Below, piece after piece: positions 34,297-43,165 of a stretch of DNA of 56,766 nt. The notes beneath the pieces are model-generated. The model ran no database searches and was not told the origin of the DNA. It was given only the letters and a program-made list of their open reading frames with translations. The translations under genes and the position numbers were made by a program. The stretch's first letter is position 1, and each line of letters opens with the position of its first letter. This DNA comes from JBKEHD01 sp046710445 (GTDB taxonomy: Bacteria; Pseudomonadota; Alphaproteobacteria; Rickettsiales; Midichloriaceae), in the NCBI GenBank assembly GCA_046710445.1, contig JBKEHD010000002.1, positions 1 through 56,766 of the forward strand, written 5' to 3'.

Positions 34297-36369
34297 TTAA
34301 TAAGATTCCTTATCTTTAAAAGCATTCTCCCATTTTTTATTTAATAATAATTTTTTATTGTTTTTTACTATCATTTCATCTAACCAAATCATATAAGTTC
34401 CGTTATTTAATAAATCTTTTTTGTTTATATTCAGTTTGCTAAATTTGCATTCATAATAATTATTACTTAAATTTATCCATATATCAGTGTCTTGATTGCA
34501 TAATATATCAAATTCATCACTGTTTGTTATGATAGTTGCCTTTAAATCATTAATACGGCATACATCATTTTTGCATAAAGATTTCAAATGTGACTTTTCT
34601 ATTTTTTTTAAATTTAAATTTTGTTCCCATATTCTCTTTGCGTATCTTTGATTAAAGCCTTTAATTAAGTATAATTTTTTGTCGTTAATATCTTTAACAG
34701 CCACCATTTTTGCATTATTACTTATTACTATATCAGGAGTTTTATTTGAAAAAGCACTATATAAGCAAAAACATAATGGGATTATTGTGTAATATTTTTT
34801 CTTTTTTTCTAATGTACACAGCAAAATAAATCCTATTGAATAACTAAGTAAAAAATAATCGCTAACAAAATTGATTTTTATGATTGAATATGGGAGTGAT
34901 GCTATAAATTTAGCTATTACAAGCAAGTATTCTATAGCTATCTCCATTACATAGTAGATTATTGAATCTAGATTAAAAGGTATTAGGAATATTCCAATAA
35001 TACCTGCTGGCATGATAATAAATTCAGTTAAAGGGATTGCTATTAAATTAGTTAAAATACCGTATGTGCAGAAATTTTGAAAATGATAAATAATGAATAT
35101 ACTAGTTCCTAGTGTTGCGAATAAACTTGAAAGTGTAATAGCGAAAAAATATATAGATATTTTTTTCTTTGTTGAGTAGTCATGTGAAAATTTCAAAATG
35201 TTGAATTTATTAAGTAATTTGAAGCCATATACTAAAGATAAACAAGCCGAAAAGGACATTTGCAAACTTGCACTTAATAATGTTTCTGGTGTGATAACCA
35301 TGATAACCATGGCTGCAAAGATTAATGTTCTAAGAGGAGAAGTCTCTCTATCAATTATGATGCCTAGCATGACTATTAATGTCATAATAAATGCTCTTTG
35401 AGCTGAGATTGGACTGCCAGAAATAAATAGATAAAATAACGAAAAGAAAATTGTGATAACAGCAGAGAATTTCTTTCTATTCAAGACTATAAACACGTTG
35501 CGAAATTTAGAAAGTATCAATGTGCTTGAAAAGAAGGATATTCCCGCAACAAGAGCTATATGCATTCCAGATATAGCTAATAAATGTGCTATGCCAGATA
35601 TTCGAACATCGTCATAGGTTTTATTATCTAATTTTTTTGTATCACCTAGGAATAGAGCGTTAGCTATTGATGCATGTTTATGCTCCATATTATTATAAAA
35701 ACTATCATATATAGTTTTTTTTATATAATCCAAAATTGACAATTCTGAATTCGTACCTTTTTTTAAAATATTTATATTTCCAACAGCGTATCCTATTGCA
35801 CTTATGTCGTAGAAAAAAGCATATCTGGAATAATCAAAGCTACCTGGTAAAATAGGGGATGGGGGAGGCATTAAAACAGCCTCAACCTTTATTGTATCAT
35901 TTTTTATAGCATTATTAATTTTAGTTCTTGTTACTAATTTAATTTTTTTAAACTTTACATTATCTGAGCAATTCAAACATTTAACGTTTTTTAATAATAA
36001 TTTCTTTTGGTTTTCGCGTATTTCAATAGCATCAATAACCCCAATAATTTTATATTTTGTATTATTTGAAGCAAAATTACTTATTTCTATATTATCAACT
36101 CTAATTTCTGCGCATATATATCCAAATATCAAAACTATTAAATAAAAAACTGTGCTAAAGATGTATGAACTACTTTTGTAGTACTTTTTTATTACTAATA
36201 GCAAGAGTAGTAATATACATAAAATACCTATGCAGCAATTAATGGAAAAATAGTATTCAGTATTAAAATAAATTAATATTCCAATAGCTTGAAATATCGG
36301 AATAAACGATAAAAGTGTATTAAATCTCAAAACAATCTTCAAACCTTCTGCCCAACCTATGAGCAGCAT
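34297..36369 (-). CDS. comEC: ComEC/Rec2-family membrane protein
   Basis: Channel for single-stranded DNA uptake across the inner membrane. 690 residues: N-terminal membrane segments and a soluble OB-like part (about 95-190), then the competence domain with the hallmark GIAHLLAISGMHIALVAG and FISGSPISAQRAFIM, about ten membrane segments in all. The C-terminal metallo-hydrolase domain of larger ComEC proteins is absent; the last 160 residues show no HxHxDH motif. Many alphaproteobacteria carry such short forms, and a role in natural uptake is not proven. Confidence 0.88.
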   Translation of the reverse strand: MLLIGWAEGLKIVLRFNTLLSFIPIFQAIGILIYFNTEYYFSINCCIGILCILLLLLLVIKKYYKSSSYIFSTVFYLIVLIFGYICAEIRVDNIEISNFASNNTKYKIIGVIDAIEIRENQKKLLLKNVKCLNCSDNVKFKKIKLVTRTKINNAIKNDTIKVEAVLMPPPSPILPGSFDYSRYAFFYDISAIGYAVGNINILKKGTNSELSILDYIKKTIYDSFYNNMEHKHASIANALFLGDTKKLDNKTYDDVRISGIAHLLAISGMHIALVAGISFFSSTLILSKFRNVFIVLNRKKFSAVITIFFSLFYLFISGSPISAQRAFIMTLIVMLGIIIDRETSPLRTLIFAAMVIMVITPETLLSASLQMSFSACLSLVYGFKLLNKFNILKFSHDYSTKKKISIYFFAITLSSLFATLGTSIFIIYHFQNFCTYGILTNLIAIPLTEFIIMPAGIIGIFLIPFNLDSIIYYVMEIAIEYLLVIAKFIASLPYSIIKINFVSDYFLLSYSIGFILLCTLEKKKKYYTIIPLCFCLYSAFSNKTPDIVISNNAKMVAVKDINDKKLYLIKGFNQRYAKRIWEQNLNLKKIEKSHLKSLCKNDVCRINDLKATIITNSDEFDILCNQDTDIWINLSNNYYECKFSKLNINKKDLLNNGTYMIWLDEMIVKNNKKLLLNKKWENAFKDKESY

Positions 36370-36472
36370 TGTATATAGAAATTAGTGAATGTACAATCGT
36401 ATAAAACAAGTTGACTAATTTATTCTAAAGTTGTAGTGCTGATCTATTAATAATAAATAATTTGTAGCTAGA

Positions 36473-37381
36473 GTGAAACAGTGGTTTAGCAAATTAAAAG
36501 GTACTTTAAGTAAAAGTTCTGAGAATTTTAATGGTAAATTGAAATCAATATTTTCTTTGAATCGTCCTAACAAAGAAATTTTAGATGAGCTAGAAGAAGT
36601 ATTGATAATGAGTGACTTGGGTGTAGAGTTTAGTCAAAATATTATTTCTGAAATTTCTAAAACACATTTTGATGAAAAAATTACTCAAGAAGCTGTAAAA
36701 AGCACGATATCTAATAAAATTAATGAAATATTGAAAGATTTTGAAAAGGAGTTGGTTTTAGACAATAATAATAAGCCGTTTTCAATTTTAGTTTCTGGTA
36801 TAAATGGTGGTGGAAAAACTACATCTATAGGAAAAATAGCAAATAGATTTCAAAAATTAGGAAAAAAAGTTTTGATAGTAGCTGCGGATACTTTTAGAGC
36901 TTCGGCTAAAGAGCAGTTAGAGATTTGGGCAAAAAAGGCTAATTGTGATATTTTTTGTGGAGAAGATTTGTCAGAGCCTGCAAGTGTTGTATACAAGGGA
37001 GTGGATAAAGGGATCAAAGAGAAATATGATGTTATTATTGTTGATACTGCTGGAAGGATGCATAACAAAGCTGTTTTGATGGAGGAATTGCAAAAGATAA
37101 AAAAAGTTATGCATAAGCTTGATAATTCTTTCCCTAATTTAAATTTACTTGTGTTGGATGCTACTATTGGTCAAATCGCGTTGAAACAAGTGGAGATTTT
37201 TAATAATGCAGTAGATGTAAATGGAATAATCCTTACAAAACTTGATGGCACTTCAAAGGCTGGAATAATATTGCCAATCACCCAAAAATTCAAGATACCT
37301 ATATATTATGTTGGTGTTGGTGAAGGCATAGAAGATATTAATTGTTTTTCTGCGAAAGAGTTTTCTGAAGCGCTTTTATAA
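36473..37381 (+). CDS. ftsY: Signal recognition particle receptor FtsY
   Basis: SRP receptor GTPase for membrane protein targeting. 302 residues from a GTG start, with the NG domains only; the acidic A domain of E. coli FtsY is missing, as in many alphaproteobacteria. GTPase motifs: G1 GINGGGKTT (usually GxNGxGKTT), DTFRASAKEQL, G3 VDTAGRMHNK, G4 TKLDGTSKAG. It stands alone between comEC (divergent) and rodA (convergent). Confidence 0.95.
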   Translation: MKQWFSKLKGTLSKSSENFNGKLKSIFSLNRPNKEILDELEEVLIMSDLGVEFSQNIISEISKTHFDEKITQEAVKSTISNKINEILKDFEKELVLDNNNKPFSILVSGINGGGKTTSIGKIANRFQKLGKKVLIVAADTFRASAKEQLEIWAKKANCDIFCGEDLSEPASVVYKGVDKGIKEKYDVIIVDTAGRMHNKAVLMEELQKIKKVMHKLDNSFPNLNLLVLDATIGQIALKQVEIFNNAVDVNGIILTKLDGTSKAGIILPITQKFKIPIYYVGVGEGIEDINCFSAKEFSEALL

Positions 37382-37410
37382 AAATCTTATCTCTTAAATA
37401 TAGTATGTTG

Positions 37411-38541
37411 TTATAGGAAATTTTTTGGAATTTTCACTTCTTTATTAATATAAGAATTAATAGCCATATTCACACCTATACTCATAGCGATAAAATTTGA
37501 TCCTCCATAAGAAATGAATGGCAATGGGACTCCTACAACAGGCAATAAACCGGTTATCATACCTATGTTAATCATTAGATGAAAAAAGAGAAGAGATGCA
37601 AATCCTAAAATTATTAATCGTGAAAATTGGGCTGTGCACTGTAGACTCATTATATAAAGTATTAGTAATATTAATAAATAAATTATCATTAATATAGCAA
37701 CAGTTATAAAGCCTCCTTCTTCTGCTATTGAGGCAAAAATAAAATCTGTATGATTTTCAGGAAGGAATTTTAATTGATTTTGAGTGCCTTGTAAAAAACC
37801 TTTGCCAAAAAATCCCCCAGAACCAACACTAATTATAGATTGTATAGTGTTGTAACCCGCTCCTAAAGCATCACCTTCTGGATTCAGGAAATTGATAATT
37901 CTATTCTTTTGATAAGTATGTAAAGAACTCCATATAATCGGTATGCATAGCGATACAATGATACCAGCTATTATAAAGAATTTTATTCTTACTCCACTTA
38001 AAAATAATATGGCAGCAGATGTTAGTATTATAATGGTTGCAGTTCCTAAATTTGGTTGTCTTATAATTAATGCGACAGGAATTAGTATAAAGATGATAGG
38101 TACTAATAAGCTTGATGGTTTTTTTATGTCATTAATATGCTGTATATGTAGATAATACGAGAGTATTAGTATAATTCCAATTTTCATAAACTCTGAAGGT
38201 TGTATGTTTATGAATCCGAAATTAATCCATCTTTTTGCTCCCATGGCTTTATGTCCAACAAATTCAGTCACGATTAAAACAGCTAAGCAAAAAAAATATA
38301 TGTAATATGAATATTTGAAAATGTATATAGTATGAATTTTTACGAAAAATATGCTTGATAGCACAAAAAAAAGCGTAAAAAACATTTGTTTTTTTGTTTT
38401 ATAATCAAACTCACCTATAGATATAGAATACATGGAGACAACGCTAAAAAGCATTAGTGACAGTACTAAAAAAATCAATGCAAATATTAAGTAATTATCT
38501 CTGCTATAAAATGCTTGATGTTCTTTTATATTGCTACTCAT
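37411..38541 (-). CDS. rodA: RodA, SEDS peptidoglycan glycosyltransferase
   Basis: Polymerises lateral-wall peptidoglycan with PBP2 in the elongasome. 376 residues with about ten membrane helices. SEDS signatures: GFINIQPSEFMKIGIIL, RQPNLGTATIIIL, the loop GDALGAGYNTIQSIISVGSGG, FLPENHTDFIFASIAEEGG and GVPLPFISYGGSNFIAMSIG. The length and GFINIQPSE form favour RodA over FtsW. Its start overlaps the prfA end by 8 bases. Confidence 0.93.
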   Translation of the reverse strand: MSSNIKEHQAFYSRDNYLIFALIFLVLSLMLFSVVSMYSISIGEFDYKTKKQMFFTLFFVLSSIFFVKIHTIYIFKYSYYIYFFCLAVLIVTEFVGHKAMGAKRWINFGFINIQPSEFMKIGIILILSYYLHIQHINDIKKPSSLLVPIIFILIPVALIIRQPNLGTATIIILTSAAILFLSGVRIKFFIIAGIIVSLCIPIIWSSLHTYQKNRIINFLNPEGDALGAGYNTIQSIISVGSGGFFGKGFLQGTQNQLKFLPENHTDFIFASIAEEGGFITVAILMIIYLLILLILYIMSLQCTAQFSRLIILGFASLLFFHLMINIGMITGLLPVVGVPLPFISYGGSNFIAMSIGVNMAINSYINKEVKIPKNFL

Positions 38542-39604
38542 GTTGGGCTAATTTTTCAGCTTGATCCTCAGTTATTAGATTGTTTATTAGATCATCTAAA
38601 ATTCCTTCGCTCAAAATTTCTTCTAAATTATAGAGAGTAAGATTTATTCTATGATCAGTAATTCTATTTTGTGGAAAATTATATGTTCTAATTCTCTCAG
38701 ATCTATCACCAGTACCAATTTGTCCTTTTCTCATTTGAGAAATCTCATTATCTTTTTTCTTTCTTTCTAATTCGTACAATTTAGATCTTAATATTTTTAA
38801 TGCTTTTGCCTTATTTTGGTGTTGTGATTTTTCAGCTTGTACAACTATTATGCCAGTTGGTATATGAGTTATTCTGATTGCACTATCTGTTGTGTTCACG
38901 TGTTGTCCACCAGCGCCACTTGCTCTGTAAGAATCTATTCGTATATCTTTATCTTCTATTTTTACATCTATCTCTTCAGCTTCTGGTAAAACAGCCACAG
39001 TTGCAGCTGATGTATGTATTCTGCCGCTAGATTCTGTAGCAGGTACTCTTTGCACTCTGTGTACACCTGATTCGTATTTCAATCTTCTGTACACTCCTTT
39101 CCCTGAGATTGAAACCATGATCTCTTTGTATCCATCTAAGGCACTTTCCGACAAAGCTAATACCTCCATCTTCCATTTCATTTTTTCTATGTATTTATTG
39201 TACATATTAAAGAGTGCGGCAGCGAATAATGCTGCTTCATCTCCACCAGTACCTGCTCGAATCTCTAATATAGCACCTTTATCATCAGCTGCATCTTTTG
39301 GAAGTAGCATTAATTTTAGATTTTCTTTCAGATCTATCAATATTTTCTTTGAATCTCTTATATCCTCTTCAGCTAATTTTTTTAAATCAATATCACTTTC
39401 TGACACTAACATTTCTTCTGCTTCAGATAATTCTTTAGAAGTTTTTATATATTTAACTGCACAATCATTTATTTCAGATATATCTGAATGTTCTTTCGCT
39501 ACTTTTGCAAAATCCTGCGAAGGTATTGTTTCAGGATGAGATAATTGATTATTTAAAAATTCATATCTTTCATTGATTTTTTTTAATCTATCTTCAAATT
39601 TCAT
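38534..39604 (-). CDS. prfA: Peptide chain release factor 1
   Basis: Terminates at UAA and UAG. 356 residues, full length. The anticodon-like tripeptide is PAT (RVPATESSGRIHTSAATVAV), a known variant of PxT; the catalytic GGQ is in SGAGGQHVNTTDSAIRITH; GTGDRSERIRTYNFPQNRIT is also conserved. Together with prfB the window holds both class I release factors. No prmC follows; rodA overlaps the 3' end. Confidence 0.96.
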   Translation of the reverse strand: MKFEDRLKKINERYEFLNNQLSHPETIPSQDFAKVAKEHSDISEINDCAVKYIKTSKELSEAEEMLVSESDIDLKKLAEEDIRDSKKILIDLKENLKLMLLPKDAADDKGAILEIRAGTGGDEAALFAAALFNMYNKYIEKMKWKMEVLALSESALDGYKEIMVSISGKGVYRRLKYESGVHRVQRVPATESSGRIHTSAATVAVLPEAEEIDVKIEDKDIRIDSYRASGAGGQHVNTTDSAIRITHIPTGIIVVQAEKSQHQNKAKALKILRSKLYELERKKKDNEISQMRKGQIGTGDRSERIRTYNFPQNRITDHRINLTLYNLEEILSEGILDDLINNLITEDQAEKLAQHE

Positions 39605-39677
39605 AATAATTATTTGGATATAAAGTAGATGTGAGTCTAACAGTAATATATGAGAGTATCAAGGAGGAGGTGAAGAA

Positions 39678-39746
39678 ATGAGGATCTTTTTCATTGTACT
39701 GTTTGAATTTATATTGTATGGTACCTCAGCAATTTTACAATCTTAG
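39678..39746 (+). CDS. 22-residue hydrophobic peptide with strong ribosome binding site
   Basis: An ATG at 39678 is preceded by aaggaggaggtgaagaa, with an SD core far stronger than at most genes here. The peptide starts MRIFFIVLFEFILY and ends TSAILQS before TAG at 39744. The stop is embedded in the ribosome binding site (agggag) of the next gene, 10 bases before its ATG. It may be a leader peptide coupling translation, or a small membrane protein. Nothing else supports expression. Confidence 0.4.
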   Translation: MRIFFIVLFEFILYGTSAILQS

Positions 39747-39756
39747 GGAGATTTTT

Positions 39757-40317
39757 ATGCCGCATATACATAGTAAAGATAGTATAACGATCGATCATTT
39801 AGACAAACGTGAAGATACATTTATTACTTCTGAAGATAGTGTAACCATTGATTCTAGAAAAGATAAGATAGAGGTGGATGGTAATTTGAGTGTGAAAGCT
39901 GAAAAATATGTAAATCTAATTGGTAATGGTAGCGTATCAGATGACACAGATAGTATAATTTACGCCATGGAGTTGTCAGAAACAACATTAGAGTTGTACG
40001 AGTACAACAAGCAATTTGGACCAAGTATATTATATGCAAAAGCATTTTTTAATATAAAAGGAAAAGGTTTTTCCATTAACCATGGGATCGTTGCATCTAA
40101 AGGTCCAGTAAATATTGAAGCATCAAGTATGAAATTATCATACTCTATAATAGCCTCATCAGAATCTATATACCTCAAAGGAGTGCAAGATTTTGAATGT
40201 AAATACTCTATTATAGAATCTCCTATCGTATATATGAATTATGGTGAATCTGCATATGATGAATATTGTACATTTTTAGGAGAAGTAAAATTTGTAGATG
40301 ATGATTTTGTCATATAA
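39757..40317 (+). CDS. Unknown beta-strand-rich (possible beta-helix) protein
   Basis: 186 residues from ATG 39757, which has agggag upstream; the frame is open to 39694 but that start is poor. No family recognised. The sequence is a series of short alternating-hydrophobic segments (DSITIDHL, DSVTIDSR, KIEVDGNLSVKAEKYVNLIG, GPVNIEASSMKLSYS, ESIYLKG) spaced like rungs of a parallel beta-helix, as in bactofilins or needle-like proteins. No signal peptide. The last bases of the gene lie in a copy of a sequence duplicated from the oxidoreductase gene. Confidence 0.55.
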   Translation: MPHIHSKDSITIDHLDKREDTFITSEDSVTIDSRKDKIEVDGNLSVKAEKYVNLIGNGSVSDDTDSIIYAMELSETTLELYEYNKQFGPSILYAKAFFNIKGKGFSINHGIVASKGPVNIEASSMKLSYSIIASSESIYLKGVQDFECKYSIIESPIVYMNYGESAYDEYCTFLGEVKFVDDDFVI

Positions 40318-40407
40318 TCATCAAATGTTAAGCATGTGCAATTATCTATGTTTTTGAGGTGATATAGTTTTTCGATTTTTCGTATGTAGTGTATACTTTT
40401 CTTTGAA
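40312..40407. repeat. Duplicated fragment of the oxidoreductase gene (copy A)
   Basis: 40312-40360 is identical to 41858-41906 (49 bases), and similarity continues with several changes to about 40407 (41955). Copy B is an internal, in-frame part of the quinone oxidoreductase-like gene (the NIDNCTCLTFDDY segment). Copy A is in the same orientation and supplies the stop of the beta-rich gene on one strand and the last 20 or so codons of the glycosyltransferase on the other, in a different reading frame. Confidence 0.9.
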
Positions 40408-41466
40408 AAAAAGTATTGTTTTGAAGCGTTCGATAGCATATTTTTCTGAGTAGTTATTTATTACGTGTAATTTAGAATAAACAGCTAAATTTTTGCGAAG
40501 CTCCATATTACAAATTAGTTTTTCTAACCCATATGAAAATTTCAATGCATCACCAACTTCTGATAATAATCCAACATTTTCGTTAGCAATTATTTCATTT
40601 GGACCTCCACATTTTGTAGATATAACTGGCACGTTATAAGACATTGATTCTATTATAGTAACATTGAAGCTCTCTGTATTTGATGTTACTGCAAAAATAT
40701 CAATATTTGAAAAAAATTCTCTTTTGTTTTTTACCCAACCTTTTAATTTAACTTCTTTTGATAACCCGTATAGCAGTATATAAAGAAAAATAGTTATCCT
40801 TTGTCTACCTCCACCAGCAATTATTAAATTAAATTTGATATTTCGTTGTTTTAGTAAATAAGCAGCTTTAATTAGCATTGGTATGTTTTTCTTTCTTCTA
40901 AACACACACATTGTTCCAATTGTAGGTATAATATTATTATTTTCCGCAACATTACTTGGTATAGAAATAAAATTATATAAAAGCACAATATTGTTTTTTG
41001 GCAAATGAGATTTTAAATAATTAGATACAGATTTTGATACGCTAATAATTGTATCAGAATGTGCGATATAATATATAAATTTTTTTGATAGGAATCCATG
41101 TGCAACACATATGATTTTTGAAGGTATGTTACTTATTTTACTAAAATATGCATCTATACTTTTATGGCAAATTATTATATCAGGTTTATATTTAGTATGT
41201 ATTTTTCTATACTCTGAGATTGCAATATTTCTAAAAAAAGGAAGATCAATTCTAAAGTATTTTATAAATATAATCTTATTGACAAGATGTGGAAATTCTT
41301 GAAGTAACTTTTTATGTGTTGCAGAATTTTTTCTAACAAGTAAAATCAAATCATATCCCATTTTTTCCAAAATATTTACATAATTAAGAAATACTTGTTT
41401 TGTTCCACCAAAACCAATGCCGGAGACAGATAGTAAAATTTTAATTTTCTTTTCAAATTGCATCAT
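40342..41466 (-). CDS. GT4-type glycosyltransferase with foreign C-terminal tail
   Basis: 374 residues, GT-B fold. N-terminal LLSVSGIGFGGTKQVFLNYV binds acceptor; the C-terminal nucleotide-sugar part has TIGTMCVFRRKKNI, LIIAGGGRQR and the EX7E-type SNTESFNVTIIESMSYNVPVI. It probably adds a sugar to lipopolysaccharide or another surface glycan; the sugar is unknown. The normal family end is near ERFKTILF; the last 20 or so residues (KYTLHTKNRKTISPQKHR) come from a duplicated piece of the neighbouring gene read out of frame. Confidence 0.8.
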   Translation of the reverse strand: MMQFEKKIKILLSVSGIGFGGTKQVFLNYVNILEKMGYDLILLVRKNSATHKKLLQEFPHLVNKIIFIKYFRIDLPFFRNIAISEYRKIHTKYKPDIIICHKSIDAYFSKISNIPSKIICVAHGFLSKKFIYYIAHSDTIISVSKSVSNYLKSHLPKNNIVLLYNFISIPSNVAENNNIIPTIGTMCVFRRKKNIPMLIKAAYLLKQRNIKFNLIIAGGGRQRITIFLYILLYGLSKEVKLKGWVKNKREFFSNIDIFAVTSNTESFNVTIIESMSYNVPVISTKCGGPNEIIANENVGLLSEVGDALKFSYGLEKLICNMELRKNLAVYSKLHVINNYSEKYAIERFKTILFFKEKYTLHTKNRKTISPQKHR

Positions 41467-41478
41467 ATATAGTTTTAT

Positions 41479-42348
41479 TTATATTTCCAAAATAACTTTG
41501 CCGATGTTTTTTCCGGATTTTATGAAATCATGGGCTGATTTGTAATCTTCTAGTTTGAAGATTTTGCTGATGATTGGTGAAATTTTTCCAGAAGTGATGA
41601 TAGGGAGGAGGTTTTTAACCATGTCATTGATTAATAATGCTTTCTCTTCTTTTGTTTTATTTCTTAGAGTGGAGCCAATGATTGTGAGGTTTTTTAGTAA
41701 AATTCTAGCGATGTTTATTTCTGATGTTTTGTTATCCATTACTGCAAATAAAATTAGCCTGCCTTTTTCTTGCAAAACTTTTAAATTGCCGTCTAAGTAT
41801 TTTCCACCCAAGATATCAATAACTAAATCAACTTTGCCATAGTTTAATATATTCTCTATATAATCATCAAATGTTAAGCATGTGCAATTATCTATGTTTT
41901 TGAGGTAATCTAGTTTTTCAATGTTTTTGGATGTAGTATATACTTTTTTTCCAAAGAAAAGTGCAAATTTCACCATCATTGAGCATATTCCGCTTGCTCC
42001 TCCATGGATTAATACATTTGAAATATTGTGTATATTCCCCAGTTGAAAAAGGTTCAACCATGTAGTTACCAATGCTTCAGGAAGAGCTGCAGCTTCTACA
42101 AAATCTAACCCATCTGGAATTGTGAATATTTGTGATTCATCTACTTCAACTACATTACTATATCCTCCGGATGTGAGTAATGCGCAAACCCTTTCGTTTG
42201 TGTCGATTCTTATACCAGCTATTTCTAAGCCTGGGATAGGATTGTTGTCTGGAGCGGGATATTTCCCTTCTAATTGCAGTATATCTGCCCTATTAACCCC
42301 AATGGCTTTAACATTTATCTTTATTCGTTTAATTGGAATTTGGGTCAT
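41479..42348 (-). CDS. Quinone oxidoreductase-like MDR protein, short N-terminus
   Basis: 289 residues of the zinc-independent medium-chain dehydrogenase/reductase family (NADPH:quinone oxidoreductase or enoyl reductase-like). AIGVNRADILQLEGKYP and PGLEIAGI form the substrate domain, VLIHGGASGICSMMVKFAL the NADPH-binding start (GGASGIG altered to GGASGIC). Family members are about 325 residues; the first 30 are missing here, since the gene begins inside the last 20 bases of cvpA. It may be active with a reduced N-terminus or be decaying. Confidence 0.78.
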   Translation of the reverse strand: MTQIPIKRIKINVKAIGVNRADILQLEGKYPAPDNNPIPGLEIAGIRIDTNERVCALLTSGGYSNVVEVDESQIFTIPDGLDFVEAAALPEALVTTWLNLFQLGNIHNISNVLIHGGASGICSMMVKFALFFGKKVYTTSKNIEKLDYLKNIDNCTCLTFDDYIENILNYGKVDLVIDILGGKYLDGNLKVLQEKGRLILFAVMDNKTSEINIARILLKNLTIIGSTLRNKTKEEKALLINDMVKNLLPIITSGKISPIISKIFKLEDYKSAHDFIKSGKNIGKVILEI

Positions 42349-43165
42349 ACTCTTTTATTATTTTTTCCAATCTTTGTATTTCTCTTGAAGTGAAAATCTT
42401 ATCGCTTACTTGGCCATCATTCAATTTGTCTTTATAAATGTTCAGGAGATATTCGAGAGTTTTCATCTCAATTTGTTCCTGTGAGTTAGATACAGACATA
42501 TCTTGACGCATCAAGTTTATATTTCTAACTTCATCATGTGATGCGAAGGCGGTAAGTTTGTTGATTGAATTTTGTATAAAGCGTTCATCTACATCTTGTT
42601 TGCTAACTTCTGTATAAAAAGCTGCAAATTTATTTTTCAATGAATCTGGAAGAAGTGATTCCAAAGAATTAGCTCCCTTTTCAATAAGTTCAAACGTGAC
42701 AGCATTTGTTATGATAATTGGGTAATCTTTTTCTTCTAAATTATTTTTATGTCCAGAAATTACTCTCAAACTTATGGAAAAGCAGAGGAATAGAAAGGAA
42801 ACAATTAAAAACCCACGTATTAATCCAAATAAAGCACCAATAGATCTGTCCATAAAGCTTTTTTTAAGATCACCCGCTAATTTATAAAAGAGTGAATTGA
42901 TTATTCCAAAAAGCAAAAGCATAAATATTAAAAGACCGGAAGATCCTAGGATTACAACAAAGATTTTAGACTTTATAAAAAGTGACAATTGTTGTTCTAC
43001 GAATGGATAAAATTCATATGTTAAAATGATTGAAAGAATCCAGCCCATCAAGCTGATTGCTGAAGATATAAATCCTCTGTAAAAAGCAAATAATATAGAT
43101 ATTCCGATAATTACAAAAGACGCATAATCGATATAATTAAATGACTCTATTGCTAAGTTTTGCAT
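42329..43165 (-). CDS. CvpA-family membrane protein
   Basis: 278 residues with four hydrophobic segments in the first 135. It matches CvpA: YIDYASFVIIGISILFAFYRGF (in parts), SSAISLMGWILSIILTY, DRSIGALFGLIRGFLIVS. E. coli CvpA is about 160 residues; the extra soluble 140 residues at the C-terminus are usual in alphaproteobacteria. CvpA is linked to colicin V production and envelope homeostasis, mechanism uncertain. It follows radA with no spacing. Confidence 0.85.
   Translation of the reverse strand: MQNLAIESFNYIDYASFVIIGISILFAFYRGFISSAISLMGWILSIILTYEFYPFVEQQLSLFIKSKIFVVILGSSGLLIFMLLLFGIINSLFYKLAGDLKKSFMDRSIGALFGLIRGFLIVSFLFLCFSISLRVISGHKNNLEEKDYPIIITNAVTFELIEKGANSLESLLPDSLKNKFAAFYTEVSKQDVDERFIQNSINKLTAFASHDEVRNINLMRQDMSVSNSQEQIEMKTLEYLLNIYKDKLNDGQVSDKIFTSREIQRLEKIIKEYDPNSN

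Noticed and set aside
40239..40439. 66-codon frame on the - strand coding NIDNCTCLTFDDY
   Set aside because: It is the decayed copy of the oxidoreductase segment, not an independent gene.
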